Below, in pieces: positions 11,501 to 21,700 of a stretch of 64,000 nucleotides of DNA (the first letter of the stretch is position 1; the number at the start of each line of letters is the position of its first letter). The translations under genes were made by a program, and so were the position numbers. The notes under the pieces are model-generated. The model did no database searches, had not been told where the DNA came from, and saw only the letters and a list, made by a program, of their open reading frames with translations. Origin of the DNA: Ifrita kowaldi (Eukaryota; Chordata; Aves; Passeriformes; Cinclosomatidae); the NCBI GenBank assembly GCA_013398055.1, contig VZRS01007547.1, positions 63,527-127,526 on the forward strand, read 5' to 3'.

Positions 11501-13538
11501 AAATAGGAAAATTATCTTTTTCTAAGTTCAGGTTGAGCTTGTGGTCACCACATCCCTGTTCTCTAAGCCATGCTGCACTCCAGAAAAGGGCACAAACACA
11601 GACAAATCTTTTAATTTCCCCTCCTTATATATTAGTAGCAAAAAAATCATCATCAGTATTAGAAAGCCAATTAATAAAGGCTTTGTTCCTGGGGAAAAAG
11701 GCAATGCCTCTGTTAACCTTGCAGGTGAGGTGGGCAGGCTGCTGTAAATGCAGTGTTTGGATGGTGTGGCCGGGACGTGCTCACAGTCTGCTTTGCTGGG
11801 ACTCGGCTCTGTGCGTTTCACATACACCCACTCATGTGGCCATTAGCAACCACTTCAGCTCCCTGTGTCCTTGCCTTCAATCTTATGCTAGTGTGCATGG
11901 TAAACTGCATGTACTGTAATTCACTGTGTTATTCATTACATGATATATAATTTGGTGTAAATAAATGTTTAAATAAGCTCTTATTACCTTGAAATTATCA
12001 AACATTGGAAGACATACAATGTAAGAAACTCAACACTATCCACTGCAGTTGTGACCTTTTAGACTAACTGATCTGAAGAGACTTACACCTGTAGCTGTAC
12101 ATCATCCTTTAACGTAGGCATATCAAGTGAGAAGCAAACATGGTGTTTTTTCAAAAGTGTGTTGTCTGATATTGCATAAGGCAATAGCATGACTTGCCAT
12201 GTACTTTCCTTTTAATTCTGAAAAAGTCAAGAATTTATACATGCAATAAAAATTGATTATAAATTAGATTAATGACAACTGTAATCTCATTATTTATCTT
12301 TTTAATAAACCAATGCGGAACCGAGTTCAATTGCGTGGATACAAAGCTACATTTTTTGCTATGCACTGGATATCACAACTTTCATGTTTGTTTGTTCCAT
12401 GTGATATTTAAGCCAGTCATATGGTTGTGGGCAAGTTTTCTTCACAGCCCACAGGTCTTGAAGCAATGGAGAGCTCAGGTGCCCATCATCTGGAAGTGCA
12501 GTCCAGAGCCCTGAATAAGGTTTCTGTGCTCACAATCCAATGCAATGGAAAATGAGCTGTTTCAGAGTGACATCTCAGAAACCCGCTGATGTAGACTCAT
12601 CCCACTTTTGAACAGAAAGGTACTTGGTGAATTTAAATAAATTCAGAATTAGGTAGAAGCTGCAGTCAAGCTGTACACAGTGTGGCTGATGTGCCAATAC
12701 TGTGGTGAGTCTTTTCCCCAGAGAGCTTTCTCCTCCGAACTCCAGTTTGGGGATGACTGAGCTGCTCCACCACTCCTCTGCACATCTGCATTTCCTTCTC
12801 TGGGGTCACTGAGAGAAAGCCACATCACTATATGCCAAGTCTCCTGATCAGGGCGACCAGAAGACCATAACTTGGGGCACTCTGTGGACCCTGCCTTACA
12901 TGATTCACTGGATTATGACTTTGGCTTTACATTACTCAGATCCACTTGATAAACTATTGATTTGAGTGTTTGTTTTAAGCACTCAAGACCTTTATTGTAT
13001 GTAGGCTAACATTATTTGACCTCAGTGTATGAGACAGTATTTTGAAAGAAAATTTAATGGTAATCTAAATTAAATTAGTAACAAAAACATGTATCTACCT
13101 TTCAATGCCTATCTTGTCTCTTTCTTGACCTTACTGCCTCTTGTCTGGCATCATAGCTATAATTAAGAGAACTTCCTTTTCAGATGCCCAGGCGGTGAAA
13201 GATGGCTGAGGATACAGTTAGAGGAAACCAAGAAGTTTTATTCACCTCCTAATGGAAGTTATAATGGTACAGATATTATAGCGTAAAATGCAGTTGCTGG
13301 TCCCTGGATGGAATGAAGTTGGCATACTCAAAACCTATTCCATGATGATTCCCCACACTACTGTCTGTAACCATAGCACCTGCTAAGGGGGATGGAACAG
13401 AGGATGGAGCAGAGTGGAGAGACTGTGGCCAGGCTCTGTTGGAATCCTTCCTGGCAGGGAGGTACTTTGCAGATGGTACTTAGCAGCTGAGAAGCTGTAT
13501 AACGCCTGTCAACCAGGGGAGGTAGGAGATGTCTTGCT

Positions 13539-13963
13539 GTTGAGCCCACAACTGTAGCGAAATCACTCACCTCAAATTATATCCTAATTGTAATATTAAC
13601 ACACACCTCCATCTCAAAGTTACACACCTCCAAGGTATGACCACCCCTCACTGGGCATGTACTGTATATTCTTGACTGTATCTTTTACACCCATTGGTAA
13701 ACAAAGAATTTAAAGTCACTCAAACTCCACCTAAGCATAAAGAAATAGTATAAAAGTAAGTTGAGAATAAGGGGAAAAGCTAGGGAAGGCTCCATTGCAA
13801 CTGCTGAGATCAGTCAATGGGATGAACCTGTCTTCTTCCCTACAGAAGAGGAATCTATCCACATTAAATAATCTTACTGGGGCTTGTCCATGTATTGCTT
13901 TGAATGCATTTTTGCAGTCAGCTGCTATCACCAACAATCCTCAAAACTTAACCTATCACAATT
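13539..13963 (+). mobile_element. Probable old LTR-like sequence (boundaries uncertain)
   Basis: This stretch has the internal order of a retroviral LTR. It runs from a U3-like segment with an ATTGG (inverted CCAAT) near 13692 to a TATA box (TATAAAAG, about 13749-13756). A purine-rich GAGAATAAGGGG segment follows, then a leader resembling avian ERV R/U5 sequence (GGGATGAACCTG near 13819) and an ATTAAAT near 13864. I could not find a convincing target-site duplication. The proposed TG start (13539) and CA end (about 13963) are guesses, and similar sequence may extend to about 14160. No viral coding sequence is present. It could instead be ordinary promoter-like DNA. Confidence 0.4.
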
Positions 13964-14164
13964 TTATGTTAAAAAAAAGTGCTACTCTGTTAGTGTGAGT
14001 CCTTCATGGGCACTGACAGTTGCTGGCAGAGGGTAATATACTCAAATAAAGTGGGAAGACCTGCTGAGGGGTCCCCGCTATGCCATTGGTGTGTTTCCCT
14101 GGCTAAGTCAGTCAAACCATCCTCTGATCCAGCAGGACTGGTCAGTGAAGGGTCCCCCTAACAG

Positions 14165-15587
14165 AATGCTGGTACAAGGACAATCTGGTTGGGCACAAGG
14201 TTCTTGGCTTTCCTGACAGACAAATTAAATACTAAGGTTCAAGTAAACCTCCCCAAACTAAGGGTCCAGGAAATCTCCCCTTTTTGCATGTTACCCATTC
14301 TTTAATACCTATGTCCTTTAAAATGTTTGTATTCCACAAGAACTCCCATTCTATTTGATATTAAGAAAGACTGCATTTGTCTTTTTTTACTTCAGCTTAG
14401 TACAAAGGCCTATTAATGCAAAGATATGGCAGATAATTTACTTATATACAAATAAAACAATACTATTGTACAAATTACCATTACACTAGTGGTAAGCAAA
14501 TCATGGTCCAAAGTGGACAGCTGCAAGATAAACTGGAGCTGGCAGTCAGGCAGATAGAGGTCTGCTCTGGTGAGTCTAGATAGAAACGACTACTAAAGCA
14601 GAGAATTCAAACTCCTGACCCTGGAACACCTATTGAATGGATTATCTTCTAAAGACACAGTCCTACAGTTGCTGAAATTTTCAGGGAGAACCTCTCTAAC
14701 TGCAACATTAGAAATTGCAATCCCCCTTCAGAAACCCACCTTGCTGTGTTCACAATACTTTTCCTCCTGTCTGGCAACACAGACGAAGTTGTTTATTAAT
14801 CACACTATAATGCCTCCTCCTGGCATGAAGTCTCCTACAGCTGTGCAGGGACACAGGTGTGTCTAATCAGTGCATTGCAGGCAAGTGGAGGCTTGGTCTG
14901 CTCATTCTCTGGGTCAGCACGAGGCTGCTCTCCTGATGGGCAGAGGTGGCTGAGCACACTGCCAAGTTTGATCAGTGAGCCCTCCCTGGGATGAACTACT
15001 CTGAACTACTGAGATGGGAAAGCAGTCTTTGGTTTGCACAAAGTATGGTGCAATGAGCCCCCATCTGCTTGGAGGAAAGGAAGAAATAGTTCATACATTA
15101 AGTAGGTAATGGTGAAGGAGCTGAAGAAGTGAAGGTGGGTGGATGGATAAAGTGAAGGCAAGCAAATTATTTCACAAATCTGAGTCTGAAATACATGAAC
15201 TTTAGACAAATTCTTCACATAGTTTTGCATATAAAATCTTAATGATTTCATATAAATTAATAAAAATGTACAAAATTTAAATTTCATTGTGTCATTTTGC
15301 AATGCCACAAATGCAATTTCAAGAAATTGATGAAAATTTCACAGTGATGCTTAGAATTGATTCACACAAATTCATGGTGGAAAATCTTTGGAGTAAAAAT
15401 CTGGGGATTGGACAGCAGTGATAAAAAAAAGAAAATCTTATTTAAAAACCACATGTCTAGGACACAGTCTGTGGAACAGGTTTGTACTACCTGAGGGTGA
15501 CGGAAGGTCTAACTATTTGAGCTGTAGGAGGCTTTGGGTAATTTTGGCTACAGTTTTTGTTACATGCTACAGTGATAATACATTTTG
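14165..15587. other. Intergenic, nothing recognised
   Basis: AT-rich DNA with only short chance frames (up to 100 codons). No repeat family, RNA gene or exon was recognised. The CR1 fragment to the right does not detectably continue into this segment, so its 3' half is missing or decayed beyond recognition. Confidence 0.6.
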
Positions 15588-16000
15588 TTATTTTTCCCGT
15601 GTTACCTGACCTTGCTTCCTTTGGGCATACACCTTCCTACTTTGCTTTATTTCCAAGAGAAGAACCCTGTTCAGCCAAGCTGGCCTTCTGCCTCTCCTGC
15701 TTGACTTCTGACATTTGGGAATTGCCTGCTTCTGTGCCCATAGGAGTAGATGTTTAAAAAGTGACCAGCACTGATGGACTTCAGCAAATGCAAACCCCTT
15801 TTCCCAGGGGACCGTACTTACGAATTCCCAGAGCAGCCTGAAGTCTGGTCTCTTCGTGTCCAGAAGCGGAAGTTTTGCTTCTTTTCCTTCTGTCAACAGA
15901 GTTTTTAAACTCAATTGCTTTGTGGCCACTGTGGCCATGAATCACTGCTTTGCTCATGAGACCCACTCTGTTTACAAGCAGCAGATCAAAGAACCGAGAG
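15588..16000 (-). pseudogene. CR1 LINE ORF2 fragment (endonuclease end / linker), frameshifted
   Basis: Two minus-strand frames read as consecutive parts of the CR1 retrotransposon polyprotein. The first (about 15993-15867) contains FFDLLLVNRVGLMSK and EFKNSVDRRK, the end of the AP-endonuclease domain. The second (15860-15588) contains KRPDFRLLWE, EVHQCWSLFKH, QAIPKCQKSSRRGRRPAWLN and KVYAQRKQGQ, the conserved linker before reverse transcriptase. A frameshift near 15862 separates them, and a stop follows at 15588. CR1 is the dominant avian LINE, encoding an endonuclease plus reverse transcriptase. This copy lacks the RT core and the 3' tail and is dead. Family assignment is from motif recall. 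Confidence 0.88.
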
Positions 16001-16924
16001 GAAAGCAAAAGACAGAACAGAGAAATAGCAGAAAGGAACCATGACAGTATAATCCCACTGTACCTGAGTGGACTTCCTAGCAGAAATCCCTACCTGGCTT
16101 GTAAGTACTACTTAGGCCAGCAATAGCTCTCCTGTTCAGGATCTATCCTCTTGCAGAGCCTGGAGGATACAACAAAGGTAGGCTGGATTTGGGTGACAAA
16201 TCCTGAGGCAACTGGCTCTGTCCTTTATTGAGTGCAGGCACATCCGCTTGTTATTTGAGAGGCAGTTGTAGTCTGCACCCCCAGCCAGACCAGCAGGGAT
16301 GAGAAATATTTAGGGTATAAAAGCAGTAAATTTTGCATTGGAGTGGAATTTGGTTCACTGCTTTGAAGCATCTATGTAAGCTGTTCATGCTTGGGACCAC
16401 ATTTAACTCAGTGCTTGAACATGTCTTGGCACAATAAGGTCCAAATATTCAAGTCTAAGAAGTAACAGCTGTGTTTTTGAAGGTGGGGATAGTGAAATCA
16501 ATGAAAGATGCTTAAAACACCTCTGAACTGGGCTCTTAGATTTTAACTAAATATATGCAGTTTTCTTCCCCTTGCAAAACACTTTCAGAGAAACTACTAT
16601 ATAATTTTCATTCTAACAAGTAAAGAGATTTCAAGGTGGAAGGTTGTACTAGGGGCAGTGTGAAAGCTACAGACCAAACAGAGATAAATATCTCTAAAAC
16701 TTTCTGACTGTTTCATCTGCAGGAAAGAGGGATTGCAGGCTGATGGCAGCTGACAGGAGCCGGAGTTCATGGATGTGCGATGTGACTGTCCCAGGAGCCA
16801 AAATATTCTCTGATATCTCTAGCAAAAAATTACCACCATTATTACAATCTCCTGCATAGCACAGATCATGGAACTTCAAATAAATGATACCAGGATAAGA
16901 GACAGTGTCTTTTAAAAACAGACC
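16001..16924. other. Intergenic, possibly decayed 5' CR1 continuation
   Basis: Upstream of the CR1 fragment in its own orientation. I could not read CR1 endonuclease motifs beyond about 16000, so any continuation is too decayed to call. No other feature was recognised. Confidence 0.5.
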
Positions 16925-17070
16925 TACTCTTGATTTAAGGAGAGTGAATGAGAATGCATTTTATCCATTGATAGTCTGTTCCAGTGGTTAATTGTTCTCA
17001 CTGTCAAAAATGCATGTCTTTGTTCTTTATTTGGATGTATGCTAATTTCAAACAGGTGTTTGCTTTTGAT
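16925..17070 (-). mobile_element. Old CR1/L3-type LINE 3' fragment
   Basis: The plus strand reads CTCTTGATTTAAGGAGAGTG, then CTATTGATGG-like sequence, GTCTGTTCCAGTGGTTAATT and CTCACTGTCAAAAATGCATG. This string is characteristic of reverse-oriented CR1-like/L3 elements of amniotes, in which 'TCTGTTCCAGTG' and 'CTCACTGTTAAAAA' flank the poorly conserved gap. Divergence indicates an old insertion. No coding potential remains. Confidence 0.65.
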
Positions 17071-18166
17071 TGTGCAATTAAAACGCTGTAAAGAAATCTA
17101 CAAGGCACTTCAGACAAACAGAAATTCTTAAAAACTTCTTTATTGTAAAACTTCACAATTGTATAATTACGATAAAACTGTTTTCCACTCTCCCTTTAGC
17201 TGGCTTGTAATGATTTTTCAAAGAATTTGGCACTTCAAAACTATAATTAGGATGTAAAGTTGTAAGACATTTTTATTTGTATAAAAAATATAGATTTTAT
17301 TTTTAATTGGGGAAAATACTTTAAGGTAGTAGTTTATTACCAGCTTAACTGCTATAAGGCTACATTTTTTTCCAATCCAAATGGGACTACACTGTGTGAG
17401 ATAAACCATTCTAAGACAGCCCCAAGTATAAAGCCAGTTTCAGAATCTCACTTCTCAAAGAATAAAAATGAAAACTGAAGTTATAACAATTAAGAGCCAC
17501 GTGCTGTTGCTACCCTGAATAGAATCAGAGTACGTGCCTGATCCACCGTCACAGCCCACGATGCCCTTTCCCTATATCCATGATCTTACAGTACTTCTTT
17601 GCCCTGTGGGAGTGTGCTCTGCGAGTTCTGGGCAGCGCAGCTGCTGCCCGCTGGCACACACCACACACAGCCCTGGCACCAGCTCCAGAAAAGGCAGCAG
17701 CAGCAAAGGTCACTGCTGAAGGGCCAGAAGTAGGCGTGAAGATCAGCCGGGGTGGCTGTGATGGTGGTGGTGGTTCAGACTAGAGCCTGCAGATAGCTGG
17801 AGGTGCATGGGCTCATGTGATGGGAAACACATCTGGTGGCGGTGGCATGGCAGGGGAGGACAGCACTATGGCATCAGCCTCTGCCTTCCATAGGGGCAGC
17901 GGGGGAGATGAGGAAGTTTGATGTGCTGTTTGATGTCTTTATTATTATGACTTCTCTCACCAAAGCCCAGCCTCATGTCCTCAAGTCCATACCCTAGCAT
18001 ACCTCACTGTGTATTTCCTTTGTTTTTCACATGCATTATTAGCAATGAGAACTTGAAGCATCTCAGAAGACAGCAGAACTCTGAATGTATCAGAATCTGC
18101 CTCTCAGGGTCAGAAACAGCTCTGGACACATAAGATGCATAGTTTGGACTAAATGTAGTTTGTACT
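17071..18166. other. Intergenic; AT-rich then a GC-richer patch
   Basis: Positions 17071-17520 are AT-rich and featureless. Positions about 17600-17910 are GC-richer, with AGCAGCAGC and GGTGGTGGTGG short repeats and one 67-codon plus-strand frame rich in Ala and Gly, which I regard as compositional. Nothing here is a supported gene. Confidence 0.5.
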
Positions 18167-18172
18167 GCTCAC
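18167..18172. repeat. Target-site duplication, left copy
   Basis: GCTCAC directly precedes the TG of the LTR and matches the right copy at 18743-18748 exactly. The match extends 3 bp to the left (ACT), which overlaps the LTR's last bases on the right side. Confidence 0.7.
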
Positions 18173-18742
18173 TGTTGCAGTACGCCTCACCCAGCTAGGA
18201 ATCCGCCTCCTGTCCCTCCAAGTCTCGTCACCCAATGGGCGGATGAGTCCGCCCAGAGGGACGGTCTGTAGGCAGATCCTTAATTGGAAAGCTTTGCCCC
18301 CCGTGTTGATACCAGCCCCTTTTTCTAGAAAGTTCTGTACAATTTGACATATGATTGGCTTGTTCAGGTTACACCCTCCCTTGCAGCTCTGCAATTGGTT
18401 GTCAGTTATCGAGTTCCTCCCCTTTGATCCTTCCCTATTGGGCCCTGTTGTAAACTCCTCCCCTTTTCCTTTCCTTAAAACCCTGTGTTCGTTTCCCTGT
18501 CCCTGGGATCATCTCCTTGCCTGGGATCGGACGATTAATGCTGTGGTCTATAACGGAGATCCCCTTCTCTCAGTCCTTTATCTCTGCCTGTTGCTACATA
18601 GCAACACACTGCAGCCACGACCCTTTGTTGGCTGAGGGCGAAAGGCTCCCACTGAGCCTGACACTGGGCTTGATCCAGCCACTCGATTGCCACACAGTGT
18701 CGCGTGCCAGGGCCATCGGGCGGCCGAGCGGTCAGCGCGACT
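18173..18742 (+). mobile_element. Solo LTR of an endogenous retrovirus (class II-like, 6-bp target duplication)
   Basis: A 570-bp GC-richer block with several CpGs starts with TGTTGCAG and ends CGCGACT, where the usual terminal CA appears mutated to CT. It is flanked by an identical 6-bp direct repeat GCTCAC at 18167-18172 and 18743-18748; a fortuitous ACT makes the visible match 9 bp. Inside are a CCAAT box (18232-18236), three inverted CCAAT boxes (18354, 18394, 18437) and a TATA-like TTAAAA (18475-18480), followed by a CG-rich R/U5-like segment. This is the order expected for an LTR in the plus orientation. A 6-bp duplication is typical of class II (beta/alpha-like) elements. No gag, pol or env sequence flanks it, so it is best read as a solo LTR left by LTR-LTR recombination. 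The retroviral family is not identified. Confidence 0.75.
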
Positions 18743-18748
18743 GCTCAC
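18743..18748. repeat. Target-site duplication, right copy
   Basis: GCTCAC directly follows the proposed LTR end and is identical to the left copy at 18167-18172. Confidence 0.7.
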
Positions 18749-21700
18749 CTCTTTCCTTACTATTGCAAAAGAGGTAGCAGAGAGACGACCATCAGAATGG
18801 GAAACCGAAATCTACTTGAAGTGTTTCCTTAGTTTCTTAAACTTCTGTGGAAGCTTAGATCTGCTGCAGCACACGGTCTCCCAGCAAGCTGTTAAGTCAA
18901 GATGTGACTAAGCTGCCCAGTGGGAAGAAGTGATATGATAGGGGAGCTCACAAGTGAAATGTCAGGAAAGAGGCATAACATTCAGCACATTTGTGAATGT
19001 GCCTTGTGATTTGGGGTGCTCAACTGAAACAGAACATGGGCCAGATATTTTCAGTGAACACAGAGCTGCTTTTAGAAATCTTAGCTGAGATGTCTCTCAT
19101 ATGTTGGAGTCACGTCATAGTCAGCAGGGCACTGTGGGTCATGACGTAGCAGAGAACTTGCACCTGCAGTGTCTGCACAGAAGGATCCGCAGATGTGCTA
19201 TTCTCTCACCTGTTTACATCAACAGCTTTTCTGAGATTTAAGATGTTGACTTGTATAAAATCAGAAACAAATAAGTTCATGTAGTGAATAGTAATTGCAA
19301 AATTCTTGAATTATTAGTTTGCACTGACATGACAGCATAAATTGAAGTTTGCATTGCTGTTTTAAAAGCAGTTTGATCTTAGATATCACGTTTGCTTCTA
19401 AGTCCAAAGTAAGTCAAGCTAAATGAGGATGAGATGTACAGACAGGTTTTTTTTAAATGTTAATTTTTCATTTATTGTTATTTTTATTTCACAAATTATT
19501 GTCACATCCTGCTGTGCTCCGAAAACCTGTTTTATAAAAGTGTTATCTTGTAATGGTGAGAGGTTTTCGTGAGTCACACTGCAGTGAGAAAACAATGCTA
19601 TATTTGTCAGTCCAGCAGCACTAATGTAGCTATAGAATAGAGCTGTGTCCCAGGCACTGCATGAATCTTTAACAAGGCTATCAGTACTCCACTTAGATGC
19701 TATAGTTATGGTCACATTAGGAATAACAGCTAAACCAGCTAAATGTGGCTTCCAAATCATTATTGCTAATGCTTATGTACTAGATTTGGCAGAAATAACA
19801 CGAATTGAATTTTAAATGTCCAATATGGTGAGGCTGAGTTGCCAGTGAAAAAAAAATTTGCTTTTGACCTTGTAAAGTGAACACATAAATTTCTTTTGTG
19901 AATTTATTCAAATTCTGAATTTAAAATAGCATATGTGCACCTAAAGCTGCCAACTATAAAAGTAAGAATGTAAGAGGAAACTAAGAATCGATGGTATTGT
20001 AAATGATGCACGTTTCTGAGGTCTCATATATTGCTTTCACAATCTTACAACCATTACCTCCAGTTCTTTTCAGTTCACCACACCAGAGAAGAGAGTTAGA
20101 CAAAGTGAGTAAGTGAATTCTCCATCATTCTTTGCTTTACGTTATAGTGAGAATCAATAAATGCCTATTCAAAGGGACTGAGTTTAAGCCACTCATTAAT
20201 CCTGCCTCACAGAGATTCTAAAATATTGTTTTCTTTTCTTTGTTGTCACCTGTAAGCATGCAAAATGCAGTTTATGGAAAGTGGGAATTATACAGAAAAG
20301 AGGTTGATGGTGAGTATTTATATGCAGAAAATTCAGAGTTCTTTGACAAAGTCCTCATATAATCTGGGGCTGGGCCACTTGTAGCACTTGTAGCTTGGAA
20401 ATTTTTTTGCTCGGGGACCTGATTTATCTCTGTGCTCATTTTTTCCAAGGATTTGTGTTACTTCACAGAAAAAAAAGTGCATACTTGAATGTAGATAGCA
20501 TTTAACAACATTTTTGAAATAATAAATTTTGAATATAGACAAAGGAATGCTCAATGCATCAGACCAAATTCAATAAACTGGTTCAGAACAGCTAAGAATG
20601 ACTTTATTCATGTATCCAAATATTTTTTCCATCTATAGCTGCCTTTTCAGTAAAGAAGGAATTAAACACTAAAATCCTCTAAACATCAAAGCATTGAGCA
20701 ACTGTGGCGACTCTCATCACCTGTAACCTTGTGAAACACATTGCAATTCATTTACGTTTTCCCACCCAGGCTTTCAGTACTGGGACTCACAGCAGTAGGT
20801 GTTCCAGCTGTTTGAACAGTACTGTACAGACTGGCTATCAGGAAGGTCTGCTTCTGTTTGATTTGGTGTTTGTTTTGGCAAAAAAACCCCTAGAGTTAAT
20901 GTTTGGTACTCTAAAACAACTCTAAAACTTGCTTGGGAGTTGACCACTCAAGGTATGTACAAACAGATAGAGATCTGTGCTGGAATACAGCTCTGGGTTG
21001 GAACAGGGAAACAAAATGTGCCTGAGCTAATAACCTACCTTGGAATACGAATTGATTTTACAAACTTGATTTGGTTTGCACCCATCTACTCAGATGTAAA
21101 ATCAATTGTCACTCATACCAGGGTCTATCTGGAACGCCAGAGAAGTAGATAATTTGCTAACTGAACTCAACCTACTGCACAGAAAGATACTCCATTATGA
21201 AGAGAGGAGGGAAACAGGCAGCTGGGACTGTGGGCAGAAGACAACCTGCCTTTCCAGCAGCAATTTGCTCTAAAACCAGCTGTCAGCATGCACCCCTACA
21301 ACCTCATATGAAGTGAAGGGTTTAGTGCAATATAACATTATAAACCAATCATTTAAAAATAAATGCATAAAAGGTCTTAATGAAAAAGTATTTTAATTTC
21401 CTTGAAATTTTTTTTTTTAAAACCTTCAGGATTCCAGCTTTCCTAGAGAGAAAATTTACAGGAGTAGCCATATTTTACATTTTATTTTTGTGGTAAGTTG
21501 GTGAATTTGTAGGAAAGTCAAGTCACATACCCTACATGAGTGATAGAGAAGTATGTATAGAGCTTCTTGTCTCGATAATTCATTGCAGTACCAATCCTAT
21601 TCTGTAATGTTAATGGGATACTGTACAAGACTACAGTGTATAGGAAACAGCTCTTAAATACATTCATCTCCTTTCCATCACAACCACAAGAAGAGAAAGA

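Larger units (their letters stand above)
5981..13535. other. Intergenic, single-copy AT-rich DNA
   Basis: All reading frames here are short (longest about 128 codons at 11533-11919, overlapped on both strands by equally long unrelated frames), as expected by chance. I see no splice-framed exon, RNA gene or confident transposon signature. Local items are the paired hairpins at 8472-8539 and a 7-G run near 10236. Confidence 0.7.

Noticed and set aside
11528..11950. Overlapping frames of 65-128 codons on both strands
   Set aside because: Mutually overlapping, no domain, no conserved-looking start; explained by locally few stops.
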